A stretch of 64,000 bases of DNA from Fomitopsis serialis. Taxonomy: Eukaryota; Basidiomycota; Agaricomycetes; Polyporales; Fomitopsidaceae. Below the pieces are notes generated by a model. It ran no database searches. It was not told the origin of the DNA and was given only the letters and a program-made list of their open reading frames with translations. Positions 47,080 to 58,173 of this stretch are shown one piece after another. The DNA lies in the NCBI RefSeq assembly GCF_022376445.1, contig NW_025955060.1, positions 85,594 through 149,593 of the forward strand, given 5' to 3'. Both the position numbers and the translations under genes were made by a program. Position 1 is the first letter of the stretch, and every line of letters begins with the position of its first letter.

Positions 47080-49046
47080 ATGTCCTCTTTACGCTACGTT
47101 CAGGGTAGCGGTCCCCACATCGCCTCTCCCGGTGTTGCATCCGGTTCAGACGACGACCACGTCACTGACTACAATCTCTCCCCCAGCTTACAGACAAAGC
47201 CTCTCCCTACGGGTACCCACTTCTATACTTGGCCAGCAGACTCGGAAGGTAAGTACTGAACTCCTTATCGGAACGCATCACCGTGATCTCACGTACCGCC
47301 GTCAGCGCCCCTCTCCTCTCCGCCCTCCTCAGCGAGCGGCCTGACGTTCTCCGACCCGGTGATCGGCCCCGAGCACGAAGGTAACGAGCCCTACAACGAG
47401 ATACAAGACCTGAGCGACCAGATCAAGCACTGGACCCTTGCCGACAAGATCTTTGGCGACCTCCAGGACGAACCAGATTTTCCTCGACTCTACGACACCT
47501 ACGTTGTGCGCGAGAATATCAGCCCCGAAGATTGGCAGGCCACGAAGATTTACATCGAGACGCACCCTCTGCTTCTACGCTGTGTATCGTAAGTTCAATG
47601 CTTACATTAATATATGGCTCATCCGACTGACACGACTGACAATTGCCTGCAGTTTTGTCTACGACCCCGAGATGGGAAAACTCAAGGTCCACTCGCCGTC
47701 GGGCCTGCACCAAAGCGTAAACGATTCAGTGCTCGGTCAGCTTTCCGGCAACATCCAAGTCAAACGACCCCAAGCGATCACCATGGACCTCGAGCGCGGC
47801 CTCATCACCGACAACGTAGCGCATACGCCTGACATCGTGGTGAGCGTCGTCACGCGCAAGCGCCTTCGTGAAGGCGACATTTTCATGTCGCGCGACGTGT
47901 CCGTCAACGAGACATCCTTCACGCAAAGCGAGGACGACATGCTTAGTCAGGTGAGTTAAGAGTTACATCCCATCCGCATCAAGCATTATCTAATCGAACT
48001 CATAGCTCCTCGTTGCCATGAAGAAAGAACCCGACGCTGACCAGAGCCCTCTGCTCTTCACCGGCATCGACATTGAACGTCTGCCCTTCATCGATCCCGA
48101 TCCGAATAGCCCAGACGCTGTGCCGGACGACGGCGGTTTCATTCGCGGGGCCGGAGGTGCCAACGACATCTTGTCGACTGGCTGGAAGCGAGGCGACCGC
48201 GTAATCGTTCCGAGACTCAGGGCAAAATGGTTTGTCTTCCTCCCGGAGGATGAAGAGCAACTCGAGTACGGCCTAACCCATCATCACGATTCTCACGACT
48301 GGACCGTGTGGGGTTTAGCTGTGGTGAGTGGTACCTCCTTTTTTACGCGCCTTTTAGCTCATAGACACCGTCAGCAAATCCAAGAAGAGTACGAAGCGGG
48401 ATCGGAGGCTGAGCAGTCGCTGCAACAGGTGCTCCATCGGTGGGTAAAGGCCACCATCAGCATACGCGAGGCAGCGCACAGCCAGAGGATACGCGCGCTG
48501 CTCAGCGAGGCTGATAAGACATTGGCCGATGACGTCATCAAAGAATTGGAAGGACTCCTCCTGAACCCCCCCGACTTCACTGAGCCTCCCGTTCCCAACC
48601 CCATACCTTTCTTCATAGAAGACATCTGGGGCGGCGCTCGGCAGAAGGCCCACGACGATGTGAGCCGCCACATGTACCGCGCCGACAACAATCGTAAACC
48701 GCGAACAAAGTCCATGGAAAACGAGGAATGCCTCCAAATCCTCAACAGCCTCAAGCGCGTGAAGGCCCATCATGAGCAGGACGGGGACACCGACGTGCTC
48801 AAGAACTTTCGAAAGAGACAACGCATAAACACTCCTCCGCGAAACCTGTCGCCCCCTCCCCCGCGTCGTGTACCAGGCCGCTTGAAGGCTGAAAATTTTG
48901 TGGACGAGTCAACGGACGATGAAGAACCGAAAGTGCGCAGCGGAGGCTCGGCGAGGTCGTTTGAGCTGCCGAGACCTCTCGCCGACACCAACATTTACTC
49001 GCTGGCCACCGGTCGTACTCTGAGGAGCGAGGCGAAGAGGGATTAG
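47080..49046 (+). CDS. Unidentified multi-exon gene; central part weakly Uma2/nuclease-like
   Basis: The chosen ATG at 47080 (MSSLRYVQGSGPHIASPG) lacks upstream support; an earlier in-frame ATG is at 46990. Introns fit at about 47251-47305, 47589-47652, 47950-48005 and 48324-48373. Pieces in order are: a helical segment (NEIQDLSDQIKHWTLADKIF), then LLLRCVSFVYDPEMGKLKVH with PSGLHQSVNDSVLGQLSGNI and TPDIVVSVVTRKRL, then an acidic-aromatic domain ending WFVFLPEDEEQLEYGL, then a helical C-terminus with a basic tail. The order GxL, PSGLH, then xPDIVVSV recalls Uma2-type PD-(D/E)XK proteins, but the match is weak and made by eye. Stop TAG at 49044-49046. No signal peptide or membrane segment. Confidence 0.65.
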
Positions 49047-49390
49047 GCGTTAGATGCGGAGTCAGGAGAAGGACGGTTGTTGTCTACATATCTATCGGTT
49101 GTGCCCTCATTCTCTCACGTCGCTTTGACATCGTCCCATCGTTTTCCGTCTTCCATCGCTTTCCATCGCTGTGTGTAGTATATGTCGTGTTCTGTCGCTT
49201 GTACCATCCTATCGTCTCAGTTTGTGTTGAGCTGTCTATATAATTGTGTGGTTCATTCTGAATGATGTTCAAATCAAATACTGCATTCATTCGGCCCTCA
49301 CGAGTGTTGGGCGCCTCTCATCAGTATCGCTACACAGAGCATCTAGTATTAGCTCACTGCTTTTTTTCTCAGCTCACATCTACTTGGATT
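49047..49390. other. Intergenic region, probable promoter of the dioxygenase gene
   Basis: 344 bases rich in pyrimidines, with a short repeat (catcgttttccgtcttcc, then catcgctttccatcgctgtg) near 49136-49175. No coding signal beyond scattered short frames. Confidence 0.4.
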
Positions 49391-52300
49391 ATGGCCGGTT
49401 TCAACAGCGACAATTGTTGGATCACTATTGACGAACAGAATTGTTTGATCCAGCTGCTGAGCAACACTACGCATCTCAACCAAGTCTTGGCAGGCTTGCT
49501 GGCACGATTACAAGGCGTTTCGAATGTTCCCAAGAACCCTCCGATTGAGACAGGTACTTATAACAATTGACTTCGATGCAGCGTCACTGATCAACGTCTC
49601 ATTGTACAGTGGACCCTGGCAGCGGAACGTCCGCTGGGTCTTCTCGGTCTTCAGTGCCAACTCAACGCCAGACTCGCGCGCAAACTCGACGGCTATGGAA
49701 TGAAGTGCAGCATGGTAACACCGCAGACAATGGGGCCGGTGAGCTTAATCTTTTCTTTATTAGCGGTCCAGTATTTGATGCCAGTACTCTGAAAAGTGAC
49801 CACTCAGGCCGACGATACCTCGGGCCCCGGCACGGTTGGACCAACCAGGCAGACGCGGTCACACCATAGAGTTACTCAACCACCGTATGCTTGCCACAAA
49901 AGCAATCCAGTCCCCCGATCCTCTCATCGCCGAGATGTCCTACGCCGACGGTCCCGCTCGCCGTGCTGGCGCGGAGGTTTCAACTTCTCTCATGCGGGCG
50001 CCGCGAATCTGGTATGGGAATCAGACCAACTAACGGCACCGTCACAGTCCTCGAAGGCCACTGTTCACAATTTCTTCACGAAGCTCACAAGCAACCTGGC
50101 GGTTCAGGGTGTTGTGGACTGCTGTAAGTCCATGCACGTCGGCACTGTCTCAGTAATCGGTTCGCAAAGTTGTGCGGCCCGAGCAGACGATTCTTTGACC
50201 AACCTCACCAAACGATGCGCAATGGCTTTGAAAGACGACGCAACCTCCGACTTTGTAGTCATGTTGCGACTCATCCAGCTTGCATGCCGCTGTAGCGAGT
50301 ACGTACTATGCCCTTCTGTTTCTTTGTTGATGAGCTTACCAATGTCCTTTTGCAAGCTTGAGACAGGCTGAACCCGGCCTCACCAATACCGACATTTGGC
50401 AAGCGGAGCTGGAGGAAAAGAAGACCGTCGCGAAGAGAACATTCCTTGACTGGATTGCAATGGGTAGCAAATTTGCATTCGTGGCGGGAGGAGGTAAGTC
50501 CGGTAGAAACGTCTTAGATGAGTGCTAAACAAGAATGAATCGGCCAGGCTCAGTGTATCTACTAGTCATGATCGCCATCCAGAACCTCAGGGTTCCTTTG
50601 GGCGCGATTGATGGCCATTCCGCCCAGGACATAGGCAACATGCTACGATGGCCGGATGGTAAGCATCTTCAGCCTGAGAAGAGCGGTCGACTAATAAGCA
50701 CACAGACTCACGGACGGGACGAATGGTGAAGGACACGGTGATCCCAACTGTATCACTCGTACAAAAGCACTACCCGACGATGTTTGAAGACCTATTCCCA
50801 ATGTCTAAGACAGGCCGACCGACCTCTACCCTTGTCCTGGATCGCAATGATGTGTTTTTTGACACTCTCAAGTTCAAGTAAGTCGCTATCCGAGCAGTGT
50901 AAGTTAACATTCATATGCTCACAACTCTTACAGTTCGTTCAAACTTGTTCCAAGGATGCATACTGCTTGGGAGCCTTGCAATCAAGCCGTCCTGGTCGAT
51001 TCACCTGCCGTTGCAACGTCGTCAGTGCAAACCCTGCAACCGGTGGATGACAGACTGGATGGGCCACCATCACACTCTCCCCTTCCTCCTCTGTCTCCCT
51101 TATCATCTCTATCGTCTCTGTCTCCGGCGCAGACGCTACCATCTCCGCTCTCTCGTCATAGTAGTTGCGCCCCGGAACCTGTTCCATCGCCACACGGCCA
51201 ACTCATTCTCACGTCCTATGACGCTCAAACCGACACAAACAGACGGTATCCCGCCCCCCGTGACAAGGAGCAGAACATAGCGTGGACAGAGAACGCGCGT
51301 TCACTCGCTAGCAAAGCGAGTGCACCAGTAAGTCTACAAGATTTCGACGCTCAGGTATAGTGTCCAACACAGATATTCCCTTGGACGTGGCTAACTGCAG
51401 AATATTTACCCAAGCTTCAAACTGCGTACACAGGCGGGGAGAGAGCCCATCCTGAGGCTTACATTCGTGTGCCAACGAACACGATAGTGTGCGTAACATT
51501 CTCGTGTTTGTTGTGCAATAACTCACCGTCTCTAGCAGGGATGTCCTAACCATTCGAGGCGTGGATCACTCGTTGGTTGCCAGCATCTGCACGTCGATGC
51601 CGGATACCATGAAACGGACTCTAATCGACCGTCTCCTTGCAAGCTTCAATTCAGACCCTTTCAAGACTGCAGACGCAAACTCAGCGACCGGCGAACGAAC
51701 ATTTGAAGCGATCCATTTCTCATGGTACAACCGTCACTGTACACAGGTATGTACCTCAGTGATCTGCAGCTGGTCGCTCGTGACAACTCTTCGACAGGGA
51801 CATTCTGCGCCTGCGGACATCCCTCCCGCTCTGCTGAGCAGAGCGGGTTGTACTCAAACCAACCATGGTCAATTTTTACCGTACATGTCGAGGGACATGG
51901 AAGACCACCAGACAGTCTACCAGTCCCTCAAAAGTGTCTTCGCAGACGTGTTCGGTTGGATAGATGACCAGGTAAGCAATGCAATCTTGAATCACAATGT
52001 GTGTGGGTAACGTATACGATTCTAGCTTCAAATGTTCTTGCCAGGGGAATACGAACGGCTTGAAGCTACGGCCGCTATTCTACCTGGTAATAACGTCTCG
52101 GTGGTCAGCCCATTCGTCGGACTAGTGGTCAACCTCAACGTTGTCACTCGAGCCCACAGAGACAGCAAAGATGACGGTGTATGCCTTGTCTTGCCAATTG
52201 GTGAATTTGACGGCGGTGAGTTGTGTCTTGTGGAGCCAGGCCTCATCATTCCACTTTGACACGGTGAATTTGCCGTCTTTCCTTCCTGCGACTTCACACA

Positions 52301-52418
52301 TTTTAACATGCATTATACTGGCACTCGTGCATCCATCGTTTTACAATCAGACCGGGAGATGTGTAAATGGACTGCAGACGATCGTAATGGCTGGGTTTCC
52401 AGCAATCACTTCAGATAG
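49391..52418 (+). pseudogene. TET/JBP-like 2-oxoglutarate/Fe(II) dioxygenase gene with an in-frame TGA
   Basis: TET/JBP enzymes oxidise 5-methylcytosine or thymine in DNA and are expanded in basidiomycetes, often near KDZ transposons. About ten short exons start at ATG 49391 (MAGFNSDNCWITIDEQN). The catalytic core is at the end: GHSAPADIPPALLSRAG (51796-51848), VYQSLKSVFADVFGWIDDQ (51916-51970), then after an intron the exon at 52026 with VNLNVVTRAHRDSKDDG (HxD iron ligands), LVLPIGEFDGGELCLVEPG, and a TGA at 52257-52259. In the same frame the sequence continues with the expected motif FPSCDFTHFNMHYTG (second iron His), TRAS (2OG-binding Arg), DRNGW, and TAG at 52416-52418. The TGA needs one C-to-T change from CGA. 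A product ending at 52259 would lack the distal His and Arg and should be inactive. One junction (49714-49808) could not be modelled cleanly. Confidence 0.78.
51825..51847. repeat. 23-base perfect palindrome inside an exon
   Basis: Eleven-base arms (cccgctctgct / agcagagcggg) around one G, within the dioxygenase coding sequence (PALLSRAG). The short length and codon context make chance plausible. Confidence 0.85.
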
Positions 52419-53710
52419 ACACATTTTTGTAGTAATTCTAATAGTGGACTACTAATTCAACAATGAGTACTTGCAAAGACCACCATCTTTCGCTGTGCCT
52501 CGCTCTTTCTGAATCTCTCATCTGCAACGCTTCAATGAAGGGCGCCAGGCGTGGTCTCGTGATCTGCAACTTGATTCGCTTCTTGTGTCCGTTTCTTATG
52601 TCTCATTTATCCTCTAATTTGTATCGTTTCTTCAGCTGTCCTCAACTCTCGTCCCTACGTCTCTCGCGCGGACAGCCTGCAAGACGCCTACCAGGTTGAG
52701 CGGAATTACCGTGCGCCCCGTCGCCAAATCGCCGCTGCCCCTCCCACGGCAAGCTCGGAAAAGCTGATACGGTCACGCCAACACGCGCGGCGAGGCTGCC
52801 AGAGGAAACACCACCCGGTTGACGCGTGCACAGGGACATCTAGACGCACTCAACGAACGCACTCAACGAACGCGCCCACGGCGGAGACGGGCCAATCATG
52901 TGGAGGGCTGCGCTAGGAAAGCTCAAGTGCGAAAGGAAGCATGGTCGGATGGAGGCGCGAGGAGTAGCAAACAGAGTAAGCACTCCGGTTCATTACCCTC
53001 TACCGTCACCCGTACCCTCGCGTTATGCGCCCCCGCTCTCGTACATTGTGCACCGCGAAGTTGCTATATGCCGACCGACAGACTTCCCAGCGCGAACGCG
53101 AGCTGCAGCTCAGCCTCTCCTCGTATCCTCACCTCAGCGCCTTCCCTGCTGGTCCGTGCCCCCGTGCATACCTCACCTAACCTTTACGCCCATGTCCGGC
53201 ACTGCCGCCGGTACCAGCAGCAAGTCGCAGCAAGACTTGCGCCACTGGACTCGCTGGCTGGAATCACTGGCGAGACTGTCCGCGCCTCGCATGACACTGC
53301 CAGTCTCGGCGGACCGCCACGAGAGCATCCAGGCGCAGTCAATCATCTCTTCTCTGTGGGCCTCCCTGGCGATCTAACTCAACAGGGGTCTGCGGAAGAT
53401 GCTCGGCTGCTCCCCACCTCTGGACCGTTCACGCTACACCACCCGCCGACCCGACTGCCTTCCCAAATGCACTCTCCATTTGACAACTCACTTGGCTGCT
53501 ACGAACATCTGTCCTGTCTGCTCGTGATCGCGCTAGCAATCCCGATCTCTCAACTGCCCAGAATCGTCATCCCTCGTGCGCCGTCAGCCCGTCCCAGATA
53601 GCTATTTGCGCGTGCCATTCGGTAAGTTGGCAACAGGCCTGCGCCCTCTCGCTGCGATCGATCGACGGAGATCAGCTGCTGCTCGACGAGCATGAGCGAC
53701 CGTGCCTAAT

Positions 53711-53981
53711 CGGCGGGTCTGATCACTCACTCACTTTGGCTCACTCAGACACACTGTGGCCACCGCCTTGCCTTCGCTCGCCCACGCGTCCGTGCGGATT
53801 GCCACGCCTCCGTGCGGATTGCCGCGGAACCATTGTGCGCCGGTGCGTAGTCCTGTTGCCTACTCGGCGGGTCTGATTGCTCCCTCACTTTGGCTCACTC
53901 AGACGCACTGTGGCCTCCGCCTTGCCTTCGCTCGCCCACGCCTCCGTGCGGATTGCCGCGGAAGCATTGTGCGCCCGTGCG
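53711..53981 (+). repeat. Tandem duplication, unit about 154 bp
   Basis: Copy 1 (53711-53864) and copy 2 (53865-53981) both run from cggcgggtctgat through tttggctcactcagac and gccttgccttcgctcgccca to gcggaa.cattgtgcgc. Copy 1 has an internal 20-bp tandem (cgtgcggattgcc motif, 53793-53822) absent from copy 2. Confidence 0.85.
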
Positions 53982-54477
53982 CCCGTGAGTGGTCCGGTTG
54001 CCGTGTCTTAACGCGTAGCGAACACGATAGGTAAGGCCATCATTGACTGCTGGTGGTGGGCGGATGATAGCTTGTACAGTAGCAGAAAATAGTGTAGTTG
54101 ATCGTCGGAAGAATATGCTTGCATTATGCTTGTGTTCGTGGTGCCTCAAGATTACTTCATCGTTCTGTTCCAGCGAATGTTTTGCGGCAAATGAATTCTT
54201 AAATCTTGAGGTAAGTAAGGTTCTTGAAGCTGGGACCTCGCAGCCTGCACGTCAAGTTTCGTAAGGCTTACGTAGATCAACTGTGTAGTTTCTATTCAGC
54301 GCTAACAACACCGCGTCTCCGAAGGCTTCCAGAACTTCAACCAGCCGCGAATCTCATGTGCTCATGCCTGCGCAGTGCGGTCCCATGCTCGTGCCCTTGG
54401 CTTCCATCATCCTCCGACCAGGCTCGCACTACTGCTACGACCAGCGGAAGACTTCCAGAACCTCATCCCGCGGTGAG

Positions 54478-54523
54478 TCAGAGTCCGCTCACACGGTGCG
54501 TCAGAGTCCGCTCACACGGTGCG
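54478..54523 (+). repeat. 23-bp tandem repeat, two units
   Basis: tcagagtccgctcacacggt plus gcg, present twice head to tail, 69 bases before the start codon of the next gene. Confidence 0.9.
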
Positions 54524-54591
54524 TTATCTGATACCTATTTTCACCGTTCAACACTCAGCTCTCGCTCCCAGTGAATGTACTGCACCTCTGA

Positions 54592-57524
54592 ATGGCTACC
54601 CGACAGTCTCTCCGCAATGCCGCACGCCAGTCTGGCGGCCAGCCGACCACGAAGGCTAAGACTGGTCGGGCTGCTGCCAAGTCAGCGCCGGCTGCTAAGA
54701 AGGCAACCACCACGAAAGCCTTATTGAAGGGTGCCGCGGGCTCCAAGCGCAGCAGGCTGGAAACACCAGAGAGAGATGGCCAGACCTCTCAGCCCGACGT
54801 TCTGTCCCCGTCCGAGAAGCGGACGTATGACAGGCTGAAAGCGAAGATGGAGCAGGCCGAGAAGCAGGCGGCCGCCGAACGTCGAGCCAGTGAGTGCCCA
54901 ATTCACATGGGTTGGGATGGACGAAACAGAACTAATGGCTGAACTGACGATAGACATTCATAAAACAAGCACCGCTATGTTGCTCGCTGAGAATGCGTCT
55001 GGCGGAGAGGACGACGAGGACGAGGATGAGCAACCGAGGCGTAAGAAGCTGAAGAAGAACAAGGAGATCAGGTCCGAGGAGGAGGAGGAGGCAATGCAAG
55101 TGGAGCCCGAGGAGACAGAGATGGACGCTGCGCCTCCGCGCGGTGAGTCCGATACTAGCTGACATCTCTGGCAACTACTAATGCAGCTCGATCGCAAGCC
55201 AAACCTAAACCAAGGCCTGCGTATGGCAAGAAATCGACGGACAAACCTGAGGTTGAGGATGATCCAGACGACGGGACGCGGCCGACGCTCGACCCAGACG
55301 AGCGTAGCCTTGCGAGGGCTCTCGGTACGTGGGTATTCCGTTAGACGGTCAGCTAATCTGTGACTCATATCGTAGGTGAGAATCGCTCGTCCTCGGCGAA
55401 GGGAAACAAAGCTTCAAAGGCGAAGCAGCGGAACAACAGGGATGACCGGGACAGTGCGTCCAATGACGGCGAAGAGCGTCGACCTGCTGTCACACAGCCG
55501 GCCAAAGGCAAGAAGGTGTTGCGCATGGACGCTGTCGTAATTGACTCACCTCCAAAAAGGGTCAAGGTGCGCATTGATCTCAGTAGATACTTATTTTGAC
55601 GTAGATTATGCAGAACGTGGTCGACAAGAACAAGGGCAAGGGTACAACGATCGAGAAGAAGAAGAAGCCGAAGCAGCGGAGCGACTGGTTGGACACCGAC
55701 ACCGAGTCGGAGAACGAGATGGGGACAGAGGTGGACGAGGTGGAAGAAGACGACGAGCTCAGCAGTGACAGCGACGAGGTGTCGGAGGAAAGCAGCGAGG
55801 ACGAAGGGACGGACGAGGACAGTGGGGATGACGTGATAGTAAGTCAACTGTCCCAAGTCCATCGCTCTAACCACCATGTTCTGCAGGTTGTCAAGGCCCC
55901 TAAGGGCAAGACCCAGCGTTCCAAAGGCAAGGGAGGCAGACGCAGCCGCGGCAGCGCGGACAGGCCAAAGTCTGAAGGTCGTCGCCGTGCGCAGGCCAGG
56001 GACATCCCGGAGACCCTCAGGCCGGTCGTTACGTGCTCACAGATGTATCTCCGCCTCCGCCTCTCCCTCAATCATGCATGGACCGCCGAGAAGATGCAGA
56101 ATAGCAGCCAGCTCCCCGACAAACACAGGGTCATCAAGAGAGCCCTGAGGGATGCTCGCAAACATCGCGCCGAGGACGGTAAGAAGATAGCGTACCTTGT
56201 CAGTGGGTTCAAGACCCTGAGAGCGAAAGGCAACAACAACCTTCGCAAGATGGTCGCCAGCGTTGTAAGTACGTCGGTTCAAATCACACCATACAATCTT
56301 AGTCTCTTTTTGCAGGTATGGACGGGCGCGTCTCAGCTCCGAAACGAGGTCAAGAAGAAGGCGAAGACCGTCGTCGACAACGCTTACGGCCTCGGCAGCC
56401 TCTCGACGCAGCGGAGAGTCGCGGCTGCAACGTTCCTCCTCAAGTCCAACACACAGGCAAGTACTCGATGCAAAACTTCATTTTCGGCGACATCGACATC
56501 GCCTGGCAGTCGGACGAACCTCATGAGGTCGACATGAAGGTATGTCAGTAGCTAACTACTGTTGATGTGTGCACTTGAAGTGACCCACAGGCGAGCGTTG
56601 TGAACCGCAAGAAACCGTTCCAGCACAGGGCGCTGTCCGACGTCATTGTGCAGCACTGGTTCCACGGACACAGGGACACTGCGTCGGTCGCGGCGTACGA
56701 TCGCTTCAGTGAGGTTCCCGACAATCTCATAGCCATCGTCTGCACGCGGTAAGCGGTGTTCACCTTTGTGCGCAGTGCTGCCAATAATTGAACAATGTTT
56801 CCTAGATTGAGGCGGCGTTGGTGGACATAGCCACAGGGACTCATCAATTCTCTAACAAGCTGTACGCTCCTAAGTGAGTTATATCTCCGTCTAGCTGTGT
56901 TTATACCTGATGCGTGCATAGGTGGGGCAATGTCATGGGGATCTTGGATCAGTTCAAGCACAACGCACCGGCAGCATACCAGTTGCTGAAGGAGATGATC
57001 TGGACCAATGTCAGGTAAGTTTATATTCTGGCTACGGTCAATAAATGTGTATCTAACTGTTGCTCCAGTGCCCTAGTCGACGAACACAAAGCCCGAAGAA
57101 GGACGCGCAAGATGATGACGACGCCGGTAGCAGCATTGGCGAGCAATTCATCGCTTGGAGTGATATCGAGGTCGGCGACACTACTGCGACAACAAAGGCT
57201 GCGAAGGCTGCGCGAAGCCGTCGTCTTCATCTGCGAAGGCCGCCACGAAGCCGTCGTCTTCGTCTGCGAAGGCCGCCACGAAGCCGTCGTCTTCGTCGTC
57301 GACGAGGCAGACCGGCAGTAAGTTTGTCAGATCAATTCATGAGTACCTAACAACAACACACATGTAGATCGTCGTGCCGCAGTTGAGCCGGAGATCGACG
57401 CTGAAGGTTCTGCTCCTCATGACGGTGAGTTCATCTGTACCTGAAATACAGGGCCAAACTGATCAACATTTGTGCACTGATTTATCCAGAAGAAGGTCCC
57501 CAAGACCCCTCCGATGATGCGTGA
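54592..57524 (+). CDS. DUF6532-like protein with charged, low-complexity N-terminus
   Basis: Starts MATRQSLRNAARQSGGQPTT. The N-terminal half alternates Lys/Ala-rich and acidic tracts (KKLKKNKEIRSEEEEEAMQV; SDWLDTDTESENEMGTEVDE), suggesting a chromatin or nuclear location. The globular C-terminal half begins near 56010 (MYLRLRLSLNHAWTAEKMQN). It continues MQNFIFGDIDIAWQSDEPHE (56468-56530), KPFQHRALSDVIVQHWFHGH (56612-56671), EVPDNLIAIVCT then EAALVDIATGTHQFSNKLYA (56818-56875). This order resembles the basidiomycete DUF6532 family by memory of its pattern, not by search. Introns fit at about 54891-54951, 55142-55186, 55841-55887, 56531-56590, 56753-56805 and 56874-56921. The 57140-57310 exon contains an 11-residue repeat, and its frame may be shifted by one base. 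Stop TGA 57522-57524. Confidence 0.6.
57197..57306 (+). repeat. 33-bp coding tandem repeat, about three units
   Basis: Units contain gccgccacgaagccgtcgtc. In one frame they encode AKAATKPSSSS repeats, like a histone H1 tail; in the frame that is open upstream they encode Arg/Pro-rich sequence. The first reading fits the Lys/Ser character of the protein and would need a one-base shift nearby. Confidence 0.75.
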
Positions 57525-58173
57525 GCCCCAGCATCTGCGTACCTCAACCAATGCCCATTTCCTCGGTGAGCATGCTTTGCATTCATTATTCTAGATTCAA
57601 GAACGTTGCCTGACCAGTCTTTAGAATATCTACTACTGGTACAACTGCATGGAACAGGTTGGGGCTATCTATGTAGATCAGTGTTATGTCATCTGTCGCC
57701 GTGTCGCGCTCCGTCGTGCTTTGTATAATTTTTCGTCAAAGTGTAACAACTTCTCACCTGTTTAATGATAACGCGGTTTCAATTCCGATTGATTTGTATT
57801 GATTGTAAGAAGTACCACAAGACTCAAATGCTTTTGAAAGCCATGGGTACCCTGATATGTACCTACAAGATCCATGCGTCCTGGCTAGCAAGCAGTGTCA
57901 TATATGACATGCAAGGTCAGCAAGGCTTAGAATGTCTGCCTGCATCAACATACTGAAAGCACAAAGTCAATCTTATATTTAAGTACTGGCTGTCCTGTCC
58001 AAGCACATAAAGCAGAGACTTGTCTTGCCAAGAGTCGTGCTGTCTGCAAGCCATGACGGTCCTAATACACTTGTCAAGACAAGTGAGTTTTCCTGATGGT
58101 TGGCTCTGGGACCTAAGACTTCGTGCTTGTGAGCAATCAAATTAATCGAACGAGCAATAGTTTGTGGGCTTAC
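57525..58173. other. Intergenic region between convergent gene ends
   Basis: About 650 bases between the DUF6532-like gene and the kinase-like gene. It is more AT-rich than its neighbours. A small inverted repeat (acttgtc..gacaagt) lies around 58018-58083. No gene was seen. Confidence 0.5.

Larger units (their letters stand above)
52419..54591. other. 2.2-kb spacer with tandem duplications, no convincing gene
   Basis: ORFs of up to 260 codons exist, but with low-complexity, codon-poor content typical of GC-rich noncoding DNA. The region contains local tandem repeats: a 13-mer twice (52845-52872), a ~154-bp duplication (53711-53981) and a 23-mer twice (54478-54523). Intron-like GT..AG signals near 54200-54470 could be the 5' leader of the gene at 54592. 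Confidence 0.5.

Noticed and set aside
51825..51847. 23-base palindrome as a binding site
   Set aside because: It lies in coding sequence and is short enough to arise by chance; kept only as a repeat feature.
52213..52259. Intron starting at a GTGAGT-like donor that would remove the TGA in the dioxygenase gene
   Set aside because: No suitable acceptor occurs before the conserved THFNMHY segment, and splicing would delete the conserved GGEL region.
52819..53601. 260-codon plus-strand ORF
   Set aside because: Arg/Pro/Ser-rich translation with no domain, overlapping tandem repeats; typical of GC-rich noncoding DNA.
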